Below, in pieces: positions 9,649-19,441 of a DNA stretch of 64,000 bases. Source of the DNA: Shewanella marinintestina. Its GTDB lineage: Bacteria; Pseudomonadota; Gammaproteobacteria; Enterobacterales; Shewanellaceae. The position numbers were made by a program, and so were the translations under genes. Location: assembly GCF_023283845.1 (NCBI RefSeq), contig NZ_JAKILC010000006.1:62001-126000 (forward strand), given 5' to 3'. Under the pieces are notes generated by a model. It was not told the origin of the DNA and made no database searches. It saw only the letters and a list, made by a program, of their open reading frames with translations. The stretch's first letter is position 1. Every line of letters starts with the position of its first letter.

Positions 9649-12456
9649 TTAACCTGCTTTTTTAAACTCAGTATAAGCTTCGCCTTCGCTTAACCATTTA
9701 GGTGCAGGTTCACCTTTTAGGTAATGATCAAAATATTGCATCATACGAATACTGTAATCTAACTTATTAGGGTACTTCTTAAGGTGATGCGGCTCATCTT
9801 CATACTGCAAAAACACCACGTCTTTTCCGGCACGACGCATTGCCAAATACAGCTCAACACCTTGTTCCCAAGGCACCGCATCATCTTTATCACCAAACAT
9901 AATCATCATAGGTGTTTTAATACGTTCAACGTAAAACACCGGAGAATTCTCTATGTACTTCTGTGGTGACTTAAATAAACTTTCACCAATACGACTTTGC
10001 CCTGTTTCATACTGAAACTGCCTTGCTAAACCACTACCATGGCGAATACCACTATAAGCACTGGTCATATTAGATACAGGAGCACCAGTAACCGCCGCTT
10101 TAAAAATATTGGTTTTAGTCACGGCAAATGCCGTTTGGTAGCCGCCCCAAGAGTGACCTTGAATCCCTACTGCTTGTGGATCTGCAATCCCTATATCAAC
10201 TAAATGCTGCACACCGGACGTCAATGCCTGTACTGAAGAATCACCAGGATAGCCCACTTCAAAACGAATATCAGGTAAGAAAATCGCGTAACCATTATCT
10301 GCAAACCATGCAAAATTAGGGCGGTGATTAATCTTCATCTGCGGAAAAGCATGCAATCTGTCGCTCATAAAGCGGTAGAAATACACCAATACCGGATAGC
10401 GTTGACCTTCAACATAATTCGTCGGCTTGATCAACACGCCATCTAATGGTTTACCGTCGCCATTAGTCCAATGTACAAGTTCAGACTGGCTCCAGTTAAA
10501 GGCGTCACGCTGTTTATCTAAATTCGTTTGACGCGTCGCATCTTGCGGGGCGCTATAACTAGCAGTGTAAAGATCTGGGAACAGATCATACTGTTCTTTT
10601 GAATAAACTATCGTTCGTGCATCCTTACTACGTGCGAGTAACTTAAGTTTATAGTCGCCATCCATTAATGGCTTAACCCCTGCAACGCCAACTTGAGCTT
10701 GATAAAACCCATCACCTTTAGTGACATCACTGTAGCCATGAAGTAACACTTTCTCGTCGTTTTTCAGCACAGCAGGCTTATTCTTATCTTCAACAAGTCC
10801 AGTTACACGATACTGAACTCCGTGCTTACGACCTTCACCAGCGGTTAGCGTGAAAGCATCATGTGATATGGTATTTACTTGCCAAATATCATATTTGTCA
10901 TAAATTAATAACCCAGCATCACCTTTAATCCAAGGCCCTACTCCATAGCTTGGAGCATTTGAAGGATAATCATGATCTTCATTGGCAAATGACACGCCTA
11001 AGCTCTTAGTGATATTAGTCCGTCTATCTTGGGCTACTTCATAAAGAAACACATTGCCATGTAAATAGTAAGCAACAAATTTTTCGTCAGGCGATAACGT
11101 TGGTTCTTCTGAGCTGCTTTGCTGACTCAAAAGTGGAATTTTACGTCCGGTATTTAAATCGACTAAGTAAAAGTCACGGTAAAACCCAGCCCAAGTGATC
11201 ATCTTACGGTAAGGTAAATCAGAGCTTGCAATCACAAAGCGTTGTTGCTGCTGAACCTCTACATCGGGAACATTAAGGTCACCAAGCTGAACTAAATTAT
11301 TGCCATTAACATGCAATACCGCGAGATAAGTGCGCTTCATCTCTTTTTTATATTGCTTGATCTCATGTGGCTTAATCCGAGGATCATCCCCATGCCAAAT
11401 TTTCAAAGCTCTTCCTGAAGTAATAACTTCTTTATCGAACAGGTCAGCTTCGTTTTCTACTTTAGCAATTTCTAGTTGTTGACTAACTTGAGGTACGCGG
11501 CCAAAGAACAAACGTTGGCTATCATCGGAAAAACGTAACTCAGCATAACGATTTAATGTCCAATCATCTGCTATTGGCGCTGCAATAACTTGATTAGTTT
11601 GCAAGTTAAGTAACGATAACTGATATTCGCGGCCATACGGCTCAACTTTAGCATTGCCATAGGTAAAGCCTAAATATTTACCATCATCACTTAATGCCAC
11701 GGAACCGACTTGCTGCTGTTTAAAACTCTTAACTATCGTGGCTGTATCGTTGGCAAGCTTAACAAGTCTAAGCTCATGCTTATTAGTTTCGATATTATTT
11801 ATTGCAAGCGCAAAATGTTGACCTGACTTATCAAAGTTCATGGCCGTAACATCTTTAAATTTAGTTGATTTCAACCCATTAAGTGAAACAAGTTCAACTA
11901 ATGTGCCTTTGTCAAAATCATCGACTTTTATGTCGCTTTTACTATTTTTAGCGCTATCTACCGATTTTTCATCTTTTTTCTTATCTTCAGCTTCAAACCA
12001 AATAGCCAAGTGGCTACCTGTCTCATTGAATTCAAAAGATTTAACACGATCAAAACGTATTTCTTTGCCCGTTGTTGTATCTAATAAAACAACACCAGAC
12101 TTTAATTTTTTCTTAGCTTTCTTATTAGCCTTCTCAGAGTCAAGTAAAGGCACTGCATCAACAAAAGCAACAAAGCGGCCATCATGGCTCACTTTTGGCT
12201 TGCTGGCTCCTTTTACACTAAACTGTTTATTGGTCGTTAAGCTTTTAACTAAACCATGGCTGTCTCCACGGTCTGGCTTAACTTCAACAGCTAGCATATT
12301 ACCAGTATCTGAAATAACAGGCTTTTTAAGCGATTCAAATCGCATGATATCGTCGGGTGTAATGCTATTCGTAGCAGCCATGATGTTTGCTGAAAGCAAA
12401 CTGGTCGAAAACAGCAATAATGACTTTATTGGTAGTGACTTCAAGGTCTTCCTCAT
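9649..12456 (-). CDS. Exported S9 family prolyl-oligopeptidase-type peptidase
   Basis: 935 residues with an N-terminal signal peptide (LLLFSTSLLSANIMA). The first ~650 residues look like a beta-propeller that shields the active site. The C-terminal alpha/beta-hydrolase domain holds the catalytic triad: Ser769 in GHSWGGY, Asp858 in GDKDDAVPW and His890 in DEPHHLKK. A lysine-rich low-complexity stretch lies around residues 150-175. ATG at 12456 lacks a clear ribosome site. An in-frame TTG at 12444 has AGGA 5 bases upstream and would still leave a complete signal peptide. Likely role: periplasmic or surface peptide hydrolysis. The gene is divergent from the isocitrate dehydrogenase gene. Confidence 0.9.
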   Translation of the reverse strand: MRKTLKSLPIKSLLLFSTSLLSANIMAATNSITPDDIMRFESLKKPVISDTGNMLAVEVKPDRGDSHGLVKSLTTNKQFSVKGASKPKVSHDGRFVAFVDAVPLLDSEKANKKAKKKLKSGVVLLDTTTGKEIRFDRVKSFEFNETGSHLAIWFEAEDKKKDEKSVDSAKNSKSDIKVDDFDKGTLVELVSLNGLKSTKFKDVTAMNFDKSGQHFALAINNIETNKHELRLVKLANDTATIVKSFKQQQVGSVALSDDGKYLGFTYGNAKVEPYGREYQLSLLNLQTNQVIAAPIADDWTLNRYAELRFSDDSQRLFFGRVPQVSQQLEIAKVENEADLFDKEVITSGRALKIWHGDDPRIKPHEIKQYKKEMKRTYLAVLHVNGNNLVQLGDLNVPDVEVQQQQRFVIASSDLPYRKMITWAGFYRDFYLVDLNTGRKIPLLSQQSSSEEPTLSPDEKFVAYYLHGNVFLYEVAQDRRTNITKSLGVSFANEDHDYPSNAPSYGVGPWIKGDAGLLIYDKYDIWQVNTISHDAFTLTAGEGRKHGVQYRVTGLVEDKNKPAVLKNDEKVLLHGYSDVTKGDGFYQAQVGVAGVKPLMDGDYKLKLLARSKDARTIVYSKEQYDLFPDLYTASYSAPQDATRQTNLDKQRDAFNWSQSELVHWTNGDGKPLDGVLIKPTNYVEGQRYPVLVYFYRFMSDRLHAFPQMKINHRPNFAWFADNGYAIFLPDIRFEVGYPGDSSVQALTSGVQHLVDIGIADPQAVGIQGHSWGGYQTAFAVTKTNIFKAAVTGAPVSNMTSAYSGIRHGSGLARQFQYETGQSRIGESLFKSPQKYIENSPVFYVERIKTPMMIMFGDKDDAVPWEQGVELYLAMRRAGKDVVFLQYEDEPHHLKKYPNKLDYSIRMMQYFDHYLKGEPAPKWLSEGEAYTEFKKAG

Positions 12457-12696
12457 TATTATTTTATTAGACTAAAGTAGACTTTTTAAGCTTCTGGCGA
12501 ACAATCATCGTCATAAGCGGTAATTTATGCAAGTTACCCTACAGAAAAAAACGTGAGATTGCTCACTATTTACTGTGAAAGTTGTTTAAAAGTGTTTAAA
12601 ATACGTCGCATAAAAAGAAAATATATCGAGTTACTTATCATGCCTCGTGGCATGGTTAGACAATTGCAGTAACGCCTAACCCTGGTAGGACTATAC

Positions 12697-13707
12697 ATGA
12701 CAAAAAGAACTATAACCGTTATCCCTGGTGATGGGATTGGCCCAAGCATTATTGATTCAGCCCTTAAGATTCTTGATAAAGCAGGCTGTGATTTTGAATA
12801 TGAATTTGCGGATGCAGGCCTTGTAGCTTTAGAAAAGCACGGTGAATTATTACCTCAGCGCACATTAGAACTTATCGAAAAGAACCGTATTACCTTAAAA
12901 GGCCCGCTAACAACACCTGTTGGTGAAGGTTTTACTTCAATCAACGTAAGCCTACGTAAGCAATTTAGCTTGTATGCAAACGTGCGCCCTGTTTTGTCGT
13001 TTAAAGGCACTCAAGCTCGTTACGACAACATCGACATCATCACGGTACGTGAAAACACCGAAGGTATGTATTCAGGCCTAGGCCAAACAGTATCTGATGA
13101 TGGTGCAACTGCAGAAGCGACAAGTATTATTACTCGTCAAGGCGCTGAGCAGATCACGACTTTCGCTTATGAGCTAGCTCGAAAAGAAGGACGTAAAAAA
13201 GTCACTATCGTCCACAAAGCTAACATCATGAAGTCAACTTCAGGTTTATTCCTGAAAGTTGCACGCGAAGTCAGCTTACGTTACCCAGACATCACTACTG
13301 AAGAAATGATTGTTGATGCAACTTGCATGAAACTGGTAATGAACCCAGAAAACTTCGATGTGATTGTTACTACGAACTTATTTGGTGACATTTTATCAGA
13401 CTTATGTGCTGGTCTTGTTGGCGGTCTAGGTATGGCTCCTGGAGCCAACATCGGTAGCGATGCAGCAATCTTTGAAGCGGTACATGGCAGTGCGCCAGAC
13501 ATCGCAGGTAAGAATCTTGCAAACCCAACATCAGTTGTTCTAGCATCAATCCAAATGCTTGAGTATTTAGGCATGTCAGATAAAGCGGAGCTTATCCGCA
13601 GTGCTATCACCGCAGTAATTGAAGAAGGTGACCGTACAACGCGCGATCTTGGCGGTACTCACGGCACAACTGATTTCACTCAAGCAGTGATCGAGCGTTT
13701 ATCATAA
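12697..13707 (+). CDS. Isocitrate dehydrogenase, NAD-type
   Basis: 336 residues, the short beta-decarboxylating dehydrogenase type, not the ~416-residue NADP enzyme. It has ITVIPGDGIGPSI at the N-terminus, the substrate-binding serine/arginine segment SINVSLRKQF, and metal-binding NLFGDILSD. The cofactor segment is HGSAPDIAG with Asp268-Ile269 where E. coli Icd has Lys-Tyr, which points to NAD+ use. Expected reaction: isocitrate to 2-oxoglutarate plus CO2 and NADH in the TCA cycle. Homoisocitrate or isopropylmalate dehydrogenase are related, but the residue pattern and Shewanella context favour isocitrate. AGGA lies 7 bases before the ATG, and a terminator follows. Confidence 0.88.
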   Translation: MTKRTITVIPGDGIGPSIIDSALKILDKAGCDFEYEFADAGLVALEKHGELLPQRTLELIEKNRITLKGPLTTPVGEGFTSINVSLRKQFSLYANVRPVLSFKGTQARYDNIDIITVRENTEGMYSGLGQTVSDDGATAEATSIITRQGAEQITTFAYELARKEGRKKVTIVHKANIMKSTSGLFLKVAREVSLRYPDITTEEMIVDATCMKLVMNPENFDVIVTTNLFGDILSDLCAGLVGGLGMAPGANIGSDAAIFEAVHGSAPDIAGKNLANPTSVVLASIQMLEYLGMSDKAELIRSAITAVIEEGDRTTRDLGGTHGTTDFTQAVIERLS

Positions 13708-13739
13708 TCTAATCACCTGAATTAGTTCAGGCCATTAAA

Positions 13740-13777
13740 TAAAAAGACCCCATGTTTTCACATAGGGTCTTTTTTTA
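13740..13777 (+). terminator. Terminator of the isocitrate dehydrogenase gene
   Basis: AAAGACCC and GGGTCTTT pair (one C/A mismatch toward a 6-base loop), followed by seven Ts on the plus strand and preceded by an A-run. It could also serve rlmM from the other side. Confidence 0.8.
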
Positions 13778-13814
13778 TCTGTAATCGATTAGCATTATGA
13801 CTATCTTGCTATAT

Positions 13815-14897
13815 TTACCAAGGCTGACTTGGACGTAAGCAAAGGTGCACAGTCACTTCATCACGGTCATGGTAAAGATGCTTAGCGGCAATAGAGAAAT
13901 CGTCCACGCCATTTTCTTTTAAGATCTCGGCCATGGTCTCAAGAATCGTTGAAACTTCTTTATAACGCGCTTTCATCGGCAGTTTAAGATTGAAAATAGA
14001 CTCTTTAAACCAACCATTTATTGCCCAAGCCTCAATTAGCTCAGCAACACGTGATGGCTTTTCAATCATGTCACACACCAGCCAAGTAATGTTCTTTCTT
14101 GGTGGCTCAAATCTAAAACCGTCTGCTTGGTAATGCTTTACCTGTCCAGTATCCATTAGGCCTTGATCCATCGGACCATTATCAACTGCAGCAACAAACA
14201 TACCGCGGCGAACAAGCTGATATGTCCAACCGCCTGGGCAAGCACCAAGATCGACCGCTTTCATACCGCTGCTTAGACGCGTTTCTTGCTCTTCTTTAGG
14301 AATAAAGTGAATAAAGGCCTCATCAAGCTTTAAGGTTGAGCGACTTGGCGCGTCAGCTGCAATCTTAAGTCTTGGGATCCCCATAAAATAAGGAGAGCTA
14401 TTGTTACTTAATGAGTAACCAACATAAGCTTGACCTGAAGCAACAAAACATACGTGAATAATTGGACGCTTCGGGTTTTCCTTTTCAAGCAAAGTACCTG
14501 ACTTTTTCAATCCTTGGCGTAGCGGCACAGTAAACTTACGGCAGAAGTTAGATAACTCTTTCGCTTCGTTGGTGTCAGGAGTTTCAACACGCAACTCACC
14601 CGCTTTGTTTACTTGGTTTAAGGCTTCAACGATTGGGCCAATTCTATCTTGCTCAGGTAAACCTTTAAGCAACTCTTTTGCTGCAAACATCTGTCTGGCA
14701 AAAATAAGTGAGTCTAGGCTGATATTTTTCGCCAGAACTTCAGCATCACCGGCTTGAAAGCACTGAAAAATGACGTAAGCATCATTGGTATTGGTTTTTA
14801 CAAAACCACCAATATCGAGCTCCGCCGCGCGCACTTGGATCTCTGCTGCGCAATCTTTTTCGTAACCAGCACGGCAAAATAAAAATAGGTTTATCAT
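13815..14897 (-). CDS. rlmM: 23S rRNA C2498 2'-O-ribose methyltransferase RlmM
   Basis: 360 residues from the ATG at 14897, which aligns with the E. coli start and has AGGAA about 6 bases upstream. A longer frame to 14942 adds 15 residues with no support. The N-terminal THUMP-like domain ([17 protein letters not shown]) is followed by a Rossmann methyltransferase domain with SAM motif [12 protein letters not shown]. Downstream, [14 protein letters not shown] and the lysine in [11 protein letters not shown] fit the K-D-K-E catalytic tetrad. It methylates C2498 of 23S rRNA before subunit assembly. Confidence 0.95.
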   Translation of the reverse strand: MINLFLFCRAGYEKDCAAEIQVRAAELDIGGFVKTNTNDAYVIFQCFQAGDAEVLAKNISLDSLIFARQMFAAKELLKGLPEQDRIGPIVEALNQVNKAGELRVETPDTNEAKELSNFCRKFTVPLRQGLKKSGTLLEKENPKRPIIHVCFVASGQAYVGYSLSNNSSPYFMGIPRLKIAADAPSRSTLKLDEAFIHFIPKEEQETRLSSGMKAVDLGACPGGWTYQLVRRGMFVAAVDNGPMDQGLMDTGQVKHYQADGFRFEPPRKNITWLVCDMIEKPSRVAELIEAWAINGWFKESIFNLKLPMKARYKEVSTILETMAEILKENGVDDFSIAAKHLYHDRDEVTVHLCLRPSQPW

Positions 14898-15010
14898 TGA
14901 ATTTCCTGAAGATAAAATAATATCAATCGAAATGCCTGTCATAAATTAACGAATCAGGCTTTCAAAAGCATAGCGTGTAAACAGCTTGCATTATTGAAAA
15001 GTTGATATAA

Positions 15011-15044
15011 AAAAGCGGCCAACAAAGTTGTTGGCCGCTATTTT
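15011..15044 (-). terminator. Terminator downstream of the DUF423 gene
   Basis: A 12-bp stem with a GC-rich core (AGCGGCCAACAA at 15014-15025 with 15028-15039) has T-runs on both sides. On the minus strand it lies between the DUF423 gene and rlmM, so these two are probably separate transcripts. Confidence 0.8.
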
Positions 15045-15122
15045 ACACTGTTCAAGCTTAGCTGTGTACTGTCTAATATTTAATTATCAGCGTTCAAGCA
15101 CAAACATAAGCCCACATCGCAC

Positions 15123-15509
15123 TTAATCGAGTTCTTTGACTCGATTACGCCATACTGCCACTGCAATAAATAGCCAACCAAGCAAGAAACACACACCGCC
15201 TATAGGCGTCACAGGACCAGTCCACTTGGCGCCAATCAACGCATACATATACAATGATCCAGAAAATAAAATCATACCCGCAATAAACATATAACCCGCC
15301 CAATCCAATAAGCGAGATTTTAGCCAGTGACCAGCAAAAGCCACTGCGATTAACGCAAAGGTATGGTAAAACTGATATTCAACACCTAAGTTAAAAATCG
15401 CAATCAACTCAGGTGGAGCAACATTCTTTAAACCATGAGCACCAAATGCCCCTAATGCTACAGCAATGAAACCGCTTAACGCTGCAAGCAGCAAAAATCC
15501 ATTACGCAT
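15123..15509 (-). CDS. DUF423 (YgdD-like) inner-membrane protein
   Basis: 128 residues with four hydrophobic helices. The conserved N-terminus is LSGFIAVALGAFGAHGLK, then YHTFALIAVA and the C-terminal GGVCFLLGWLFIAVAV. Typical length and layout for DUF423, a family of unknown function usually next to rlmM, as here. The ATG at 15509 is preceded by a GAGAGGG ribosome site. Confidence 0.88.
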   Translation of the reverse strand: MRNGFLLLAALSGFIAVALGAFGAHGLKNVAPPELIAIFNLGVEYQFYHTFALIAVAFAGHWLKSRLLDWAGYMFIAGMILFSGSLYMYALIGAKWTGPVTPIGGVCFLLGWLFIAVAVWRNRVKELD

Positions 15510-15568
15510 TAACCCTCTCCCCTTTAAATCAACAGTAAAAGATATTCAAACCCGCAAAAAATAACGGG

Positions 15569-16312
15569 TTAAACCTGTGCTATAAATTCTTGAGCTACAA
15601 AAATAGCCTTATCTAGGTTAGCCTCTAAGCTAGTGCCTGACGACTTTCGTGGCTTAAAACTATGATCGCCATCGATTAACCAATGTAACTGCACTTTGTT
15701 CATAACAGGCCAAGTTTCAACCAAGCCTTTATAACCAAACTTATCCCGCTCACCTTGAATGACTAATATAGGGGCTAGGCACTGCTCTATTGGCTCAAGA
15801 CGAGCCTCACCACCGCTAAGTGGAATAAAGGGGTAACCTAAACATACTACGCCATCGACAGCCAAACTTTCAGCCAATATCGCGGACATGCGCCCACCCA
15901 TAGACTTACCAACAAGAAATACACGTTTTGGCTGAAACTGCTGCTTTAAAATACTCAACTGTAGCGCGTAATCAGCAATGAGCTTTGGCGCTCTATCCGG
16001 TGGACGACGTTTTCCGTCAATCGCATTAGCGCGCATATAAGGAAAGTTAAACCGCACGACTCGAGTAGAACTCGTTGCCAACCCTTCTGCCATCGTTGTC
16101 ATAAATTCATGATGCATATTCGCACCAGCGCCATGGGTCAACACAATAAGCGTGTCTATCAATTCTTCCGAGTGATCATCTTTCGTTTTGCTAACATCAA
16201 TTAGAAATTGCTCAGTATCGAAAACTAAATCACCGTCAGATAACGACGCTACCGCAGAACTTAGCTCACCATCAAGATAAGCTTGTTTTAGCTTATCCTG
16301 TAAGCAACTCAC
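15569..16312 (-). CDS. Alpha/beta hydrolase of the Tex30/KANL3-like type
   Basis: 247 residues from a GTG at 16312, preceded by AGGAG with 7-base spacing. A longer TTG start at 16330 is possible. Oxyanion region LTHGAGANMHHEFM, nucleophile elbow GKSMGGR, Asp in QGERDKFG and His in DGDHSFKP make a complete Ser-Asp-His triad. The family includes dienelactone-hydrolase-like proteins; substrate is unknown. The 5' end overlaps the 3' end of the LysR gene by about 20 bases, so the two are likely translated as a coupled pair. Confidence 0.82.
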   Translation of the reverse strand: MSCLQDKLKQAYLDGELSSAVASLSDGDLVFDTEQFLIDVSKTKDDHSEELIDTLIVLTHGAGANMHHEFMTTMAEGLATSSTRVVRFNFPYMRANAIDGKRRPPDRAPKLIADYALQLSILKQQFQPKRVFLVGKSMGGRMSAILAESLAVDGVVCLGYPFIPLSGGEARLEPIEQCLAPILVIQGERDKFGYKGLVETWPVMNKVQLHWLIDGDHSFKPRKSSGTSLEANLDKAIFVAQEFIAQV

Positions 16313-17204
16313 TACGTGTCTCCTCTTCAAACATATCTAGCATCCACTCTCTGAACGCTGCCACTTTACCGATTTCAGCGTGATTTTGCTGACACACTAA
16401 GTAATATGCATTTTTACTGACTAAAACTTCAGGGAATGGACAAACAAGGCGACCCGCCTTAATATCCGGCCTTGCAAGTACACTGTATCCTAGCGCCACA
16501 CCTTGGCCGTGAGCCGCAGCCTGTAATACTAATGAAGAATGACTAAATATTGGACCTTGGTTCACATTAATATCAGTAATTCCACATTGCCTAAACCAAG
16601 CCTGCCAATCTTGACGGCTTGAATCATGTAAAAGAGTGTGATTTTTAAGATCGCTTGGCTTTTCTAATGGCTTAGGGCCGTTAAGTAATAGCGGTGAACA
16701 AACCGGAATAAGTACTTCATTTCTAAGCTTGTCAGCACGCATGCCTTGCCAGTTACCCATACCGTAATAAATAGCGACATCGACATCATCAGTTAATGAG
16801 CCATCTTCATCATCAACCGCTTTAATTCGTACATCAATCTCTGGGTTTTTCTCACTAAACTTAGCGAGTCTTGGCACTAGCCACTGGATCGCAAAGCTAG
16901 GCGAGGTGGCTACTGTAAGCGAACCAATAGCACTTCGAGCAAGCAGTCTATCGGTAGCATCAGCTAGCTGGGTAAAGATATCTTTGATATCGAGAAAATA
17001 GCTCTGCCCTTCTTCCGTTAGTAGTAAAGAACGGTTCTTTCGACGGAATAATTTTAATCCGAGATACTCTTCCAAAGCCTTAATTTGATGACTAACTGCA
17101 GCCTGGGTTACAAACAGTTCTTCGGCCGCACGAGTAAAGCTCAAATGCCTAGCTGCTGCCTCAAATGCCTTAACTGCATTTAGGGGAGGTAATCGTCTTG
17201 CCAT
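16293..17204 (-). CDS. LysR family regulator, GcvA-like
   Basis: 303 residues. The winged-helix DNA-binding domain is at residues 5-65 (LNAVKAFEAAARHLSFTRAA and LFVTQAAVSHQIKALE), followed by a substrate-binding effector domain. The opening LPPLNAVKAFEAAAR is characteristic of the GcvA subgroup (glycine-cleavage activators and relatives), but no gcv genes are near, so the regulon is unknown. It overlaps the downstream hydrolase gene. A 6+2+6 palindrome at 17280-17293 in its upstream region may be its operator. Confidence 0.85.
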   Translation of the reverse strand: MARRLPPLNAVKAFEAAARHLSFTRAAEELFVTQAAVSHQIKALEEYLGLKLFRRKNRSLLLTEEGQSYFLDIKDIFTQLADATDRLLARSAIGSLTVATSPSFAIQWLVPRLAKFSEKNPEIDVRIKAVDDEDGSLTDDVDVAIYYGMGNWQGMRADKLRNEVLIPVCSPLLLNGPKPLEKPSDLKNHTLLHDSSRQDWQAWFRQCGITDINVNQGPIFSHSSLVLQAAAHGQGVALGYSVLARPDIKAGRLVCPFPEVLVSKNAYYLVCQQNHAEIGKVAAFREWMLDMFEEETRSELLTG

Positions 17205-17279
17205 AGTGATCCAGATCCCGATTTTTAATTAGTTTTTCTAATGGGTATTGTTACATTTTATCGTTTGTAAAGGCCAGCC

Positions 17280-17293
17280 ATTTTGGTCAAAAT
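17280..17293. promoter_or_regulatory. Palindrome upstream of the LysR gene, possible operator
   Basis: ATTTTG, two bases, CAAAAT: a perfect inverted repeat in the 181-base divergent gap between the LysR gene and the small exported protein. LysR proteins often bind AT-rich T-N11-A palindromes and autoregulate. The assignment is inference. Confidence 0.3.
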
Positions 17294-17385
17294 CTGCGCC
17301 AACAAAACGATATTAGTTGGACAGCCTCTACGACGTAAATGGGGAATGTCTAACAACCCGAATATAAGCCTGGAGGCTACCGCGT

Positions 17386-17619
17386 ATGTTAAACCTTAAA
17401 TCAGTACTTGTTATTGCTACTCTTAGCCTATCAGCAACCGTAAGCGCTGACGAAACCAACATTGATACCAAAGATGTTGAAGCAACACTAACAGCTAACC
17501 TAGCAGAAAGCATGGAATTAATGCAGTCTCAGTTAACTTCTGAACTTAATACTATGCTAATTACTGATGAGCAAAAGAAGAACGAAGAAGCAACAGCTAA
17601 AGTAATGCTTGCTGACTAA
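17386..17619 (+). CDS. Small exported protein of unknown function
   Basis: 77 residues with a clear Sec signal peptide (VLVIATLSLSATVSA-DE), leaving a ~55-residue acidic, cysteine-free, helical mature protein that begins near DETNIDTKD. I do not recognise the family. ATG at 17386 has GGAGG about 10 bases upstream. A strong terminator follows 21 bases after the stop, so it is a free-standing, probably well-expressed gene. It is divergent from the LysR gene. Confidence 0.72.
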   Translation: MLNLKSVLVIATLSLSATVSADETNIDTKDVEATLTANLAESMELMQSQLTSELNTMLITDEQKKNEEATAKVMLAD

Positions 17620-17639
17620 AAGCGTTTTTAAGGCTTTCT

Positions 17640-17668
17640 TAAAACCACCTAATAGGTGGTTTTTTTGT
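17640..17668 (+). terminator. Rho-independent terminator
   Basis: AAACCACCT pairs with AGGTGGTTT around a 3-base loop, followed by a T-run. It ends the transcript of the small exported protein. Confidence 0.88.
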
Positions 17669-17713
17669 ATCTAATACTCGGCACTTTTAAACTAACTACT
17701 AGCGTGAACATAC

Positions 17714-17743
17714 AAAAAAGGCGACTCAAATAAAGTCGCCTTT
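17714..17743 (-). terminator. Terminator of thiI
   Basis: AAAGGCGACT and AGTCGCCTTT pair around a 7-base loop. The minus strand continues into six Ts, about 40 bases beyond the thiI stop. Confidence 0.85.
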
Positions 17744-17779
17744 GTCATACTTAAACTAATCAGCCCTTAACAACGGGCA

Positions 17780-19234
17780 TTAAGGACGGTAGACCTTAAC
17801 ATTCGCGTAACCTTGCTCTTGCAGATAAAGTGCTTGTAGCTTACTCATTACACCGCGGTCGCAATACAATAAGTAACTCTTGTCTTTATCTAGATCAGCA
17901 AATTGAGTCGCCAACTTGTAGAAAGGAATCGCTTTCACTTCAACACCATCAACTTCTAAAGGAGACTTCTCTTCCTCTTCTGGTGCTCGGACGTCAATAA
18001 TAACTTCACCCGCGTTAATCGCATCTACTGTTTCTGTTTCAGTGATTTTAGTATCCATCTGCGCAGCAATCTCCCTAATATCGATAATTTCAGCATCGGC
18101 AATCACGCGATCAAGTAGGTCTTCTGAGAACTTAGCCTCTTCAGCCTCTACTTTTGATAAAACTGCTTTAACCGTTGGCTTTTGAGAAATCACTCCACAA
18201 TATTCAGGAATTGACTTAGCAAAATCTTCAGTACCGATTTGACGGCTTAAATTGATAATATCTTGCTTGTCCATAGCGATAAGTGGACGCAAAATTAACT
18301 GCTCAGTACAACGATCAATGACATTTAAGTTAGTCAATGTTTGGCTAGATACCTGCCCCATTGCCTCACCTGTTACCAGTGCTTGAATACCCATTTTCTG
18401 TGCAACACGAGCTGCAGCTCGCATCATCATACGCTTTAGAACCACACCCATTTGGCCATTGTCTACACGTTCAAGGATCTCTTGCACTACAGGATCAAAA
18501 GGTACAGAAATAAACTTAACCTTATGCGATTCACCGTACTTCTGCCATAAGTGGTAAGCCACCTGCTTAACGCCTATCTCGTGTTGATCGCCACCTAAGT
18601 TAAAGAAACAGTAGTGAGTACGAGAGCCACGCTTGATAAACTGATAGCTAGAAACACCTGAGTCAAAACCACCAGAGATCAAAGATAATACATCTTCTTG
18701 GGTGGCCATAGGGAAACCACCAAGACCTTCGATACGCTTATCAACAAGATAAAGATTGTCATTTTCAATCTCTAGGTTAACAGTCATATCAGGATCTTTT
18801 AAGCGTACACCTGCAGCGTCGGTAAACTGGTTTAAACCACCACCAACATAACGCTCTACTTCAATTGAATTAAAGTCATGCTTACCAGCACGCTTTACAC
18901 GTACGCAAAATGTTTTACCTGCGAGTTCTTCTTTATAAACAGCTAGAGTTTGCTTATAGATATCATCAACAGAGGTGAAAGTACTTACACTTACTTGCAA
19001 TACGTGGGCGATACCTGGAATACAAGCTAAACGTTCACCGAAAGCTTCAACCAGATCAGGTCTATCATCTGGCACCATAACCATGATTTTGTCCCACTGG
19101 CGCTGCACTTTAGCAGTCTCGTCGACCTTTTTAAGTACGTTACGAATGTTGGTTTCAAGCATTTTGGTAAAACGCATTCTTACCGGCTTGCTTTTCATCA
19201 TGATTTCAGGGAACAGTTTTACGATAAATTTCAT
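17780..19234 (-). CDS. thiI: tRNA uridine 4-sulfurtransferase ThiI
   Basis: 484 residues, the long gammaproteobacterial form. It has a ferredoxin-like and THUMP RNA-binding region (residues 1-170), a PP-loop ATPase motif [14 protein letters not shown] near 185-200, and a C-terminal rhodanese domain with the persulfide cysteine in [10 protein letters not shown] (C458). A second conserved cysteine is in IPEYCGVI. It transfers sulfur from IscS to U8 of tRNA and to ThiS for the thiamine thiazole. The rhodanese domain indicates it can serve both. ATG at 19234 is preceded by GGAAGA. Confidence 0.97.
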   Translation of the reverse strand: MKFIVKLFPEIMMKSKPVRMRFTKMLETNIRNVLKKVDETAKVQRQWDKIMVMVPDDRPDLVEAFGERLACIPGIAHVLQVSVSTFTSVDDIYKQTLAVYKEELAGKTFCVRVKRAGKHDFNSIEVERYVGGGLNQFTDAAGVRLKDPDMTVNLEIENDNLYLVDKRIEGLGGFPMATQEDVLSLISGGFDSGVSSYQFIKRGSRTHYCFFNLGGDQHEIGVKQVAYHLWQKYGESHKVKFISVPFDPVVQEILERVDNGQMGVVLKRMMMRAAARVAQKMGIQALVTGEAMGQVSSQTLTNLNVIDRCTEQLILRPLIAMDKQDIINLSRQIGTEDFAKSIPEYCGVISQKPTVKAVLSKVEAEEAKFSEDLLDRVIADAEIIDIREIAAQMDTKITETETVDAINAGEVIIDVRAPEEEEKSPLEVDGVEVKAIPFYKLATQFADLDKDKSYLLYCDRGVMSKLQALYLQEQGYANVKVYRP

Positions 19235-19384
19235 TGGTCTTCCGCGAGGAGTTGTTTAAACAGCAATTAACCGATTATAACAAGATAGCGTAGCAATTGC
19301 GTATATCCATTCTCAGTTTGTCTCGACAAAATAGTAAATATTCTGCCCAAAACCGGCTTAATAAGCTAAATGAGCACCTCAAAA

Positions 19385-19420
19385 ACTAAAACACGCAATT
19401 AAGTTTCCCTAATTGCGTAT
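19385..19420 (-). terminator. Terminator of the pomAB operon
   Basis: ACGCAATTA (19393-19401) pairs with TAATTGCGT (19410-19418). On the minus strand it is followed by a T-rich tract, about 25 bases after the pomB stop. Confidence 0.7.
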
Positions 19421-19441
19421 TGGCTTGTACTCGCTAAGTGA

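Noticed and set aside
11840..12475. 211-residue plus-strand frame antisense to the S9 peptidase signal region
   Set aside because: Entirely inside a well-supported gene on the opposite strand; serine/leucine-rich composition is the mirror of its lysine-rich stretch.
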